A stretch of DNA of 5,513 nt, from NCBI GenBank assembly GCA_030428695.1, contig JAUIEM010000518.1, forward strand, positions 1 to 5,513. Direction: 5' to 3'. This DNA is from a bacterium (GTDB lineage Bacteria > Planctomycetota > J058 > JAJDCP01). The notes under the pieces are model-generated. The model was not told the DNA's origin and ran no database searches. It saw nothing but the letters and a program-made list of their open reading frames with translations. Position numbers and translations under genes: made by a program. Below, piece after piece: positions 5,171-5,513 of the stretch. How positions within the stretch are numbered: position 1 is the stretch's first letter; the number at the start of each line of letters is the position of its first letter.

Positions 5171-5198
5171 TTGCTTTCGGGGGCCTGTGTGCTACAAC
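5171..5198 (+). promoter_or_regulatory. Extended -10 promoter upstream of the synthetase-like gene
   Basis: TTGCTT (5171-5176) and TACAAC (5193-5198) are 16 bp apart, and TGC immediately before the -10 makes it an extended -10 element. The start of the synthetase-like gene is 66 nt downstream of the -10. This is the only relatively AT-containing stretch in the divergent intergenic region on this strand. Confidence 0.5.
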
Positions 5199-5206
5199 GG
5201 GCCCCC
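5179..5206. repeat. Inverted repeat bracketing the -10 box
   Basis: GGGGGCC (5179-5185) and GGCCCCC (5200-5206) are perfect inverted repeats separated by 14 nt containing the TGC-TACAAC element. The left arm lies in the spacer and the right arm at the expected transcription start. It could be an operator for a dimeric regulator or a hairpin in the DNA; chance in GC-rich sequence is a real alternative. Confidence 0.35.
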
Positions 5207-5264
5207 TGCTGGAATCCCCTGTCATGGGCGGAGCGCCCGCCCCGAGCCTTTGTGAGGAAGCGTG

Positions 5265-5513
5265 ATGAGCGAAGACCGGATGCAGAACATCGTATCCCTG
5301 TGCAAGCGCCGGGGCTTCGTGTTCCAGTCGTCGGAGATCTACGGCGGCCTGAAGAGCGCGTACGACTACGGCCCGCTCGGCATCGAGCTCAAGCGGTTGC
5401 GCGAGCGTCTCTACGATCTCCGCACGCAGGCCGTCACCGAGAAGATCGAGGACCCCTCGCAGTTCACCAAGGTCCGCCGGCAGATCGCACGGCTCGCGAC
5501 CGAGCAGAACGCA
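5265..5513 (+). CDS. Chimeric reading frame: glycyl-tRNA synthetase N-terminus joined to ribosomal protein L29 C-terminal part, 3' end outside the window
   Basis: An 83-codon open frame running off the window. ATG 5265 has GAGGA (5254-5258) as ribosome-binding site and a promoter at 5171-5198. Residues 1-43 match the start of dimeric-type class II glycyl-tRNA synthetase: [16 protein letters not shown] (13-28) and [13 protein letters not shown] (31-43). In that family the next residues normally lead into an NNxKRAWW-type segment and then the class II catalytic core; here none follows. Instead residues 41-83 read [15 protein letters not shown] (41-55), [10 protein letters not shown] (58-67) and [12 protein letters not shown] (70-81), the pattern of the two helices of ribosomal protein L29 (RpmC), which lacks only its first ~25 residues. 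The shared ELK codons (5385-5393) are the likely join. As written, the product cannot aminoacylate tRNA. It may be a mis-join in assembly (my preference), or a genuine rearrangement or fusion; what follows beyond 5513 would decide. Confidence 0.8.
   Translation, partial: MSEDRMQNIVSLCKRRGFVFQSSEIYGGLKSAYDYGPLGIELKRLRERLYDLRTQAVTEKIEDPSQFTKVRRQIARLATEQNA

Noticed and set aside
4029..5225. Minus-strand frame of 398 codons
   Set aside because: Out-of-frame shadow of the universal stress protein gene, again Arg/Ala/Gly-rich.
1..5513. CRISPR array, tRNA, rRNA or insertion sequence
   Set aside because: I saw no regularly spaced direct repeats, tRNA cloverleaf, rRNA segment, transposase motif or terminal inverted repeats on either strand.

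Overview
The window is GC-rich bacterial DNA with GTG and TTG starts, tight gene packing and strong GC bias at third codon positions. A family-9 (heptosyltransferase-type) glycosyltransferase and an Lgt-family membrane protein point to a Gram-negative envelope. A Hanks-type Ser/Thr kinase, a tandem universal stress protein and the dimeric-type glycyl-tRNA synthetase start would fit a deltaproteobacterial/myxobacterial or planctomycete-like lineage. The sequence alone does not decide which.

Layout. Positions 1-3163 hold a minus-strand cluster, read right to left: a GT9 glycosyltransferase (TTG start, with a good sigma70-like promoter at 3194-3222), a 56-aa protein of unknown function (1810-1980), a divergent Lgt-family integral membrane protein (914-1741), and a Ser/Thr kinase (917 to the window edge) whose GTG start overlaps the Lgt stop by 4 bp. 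The first three genes are separated by only 64 and 68 bp. The cluster looks like an envelope operon with a signalling kinase at its distal end. A second weak promoter may lie just upstream of the Lgt-like gene.

Positions 3375-4096 hold two small plus-strand genes divergent from the cluster: a 123-aa helical, charged protein of unknown function and a 49-aa peptide with a CxxC motif and a very strong ribosome-binding site. The peptide gene ends 84 bp from the convergent tandem universal stress protein gene (4181-5071, minus), with a GC-rich hairpin between them.

Positions 5072-5264 form a divergent promoter region serving the stress protein (left) and a plus-strand gene at 5265 (right). That last gene is the most striking object in the window. 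Its first about 43 codons are an unmistakable glycyl-tRNA synthetase N-terminus, but from the ELK codons at 5385-5393 onward the same frame reads as the C-terminal part of ribosomal protein L29. This is either a natural in-frame fusion or rearrangement, or a chimeric assembly join at a short shared sequence. I consider the assembly join more likely, and it needs a read-level check before anyone uses this end of the sequence.

Further points worth checking are the loss of several canonical catalytic residues in the Lgt-like protein, a probable frame break near the end of the kinase domain, two unlisted-size small proteins with good ribosome-binding sites, and an inverted repeat framing the -10 box upstream of the synthetase start.
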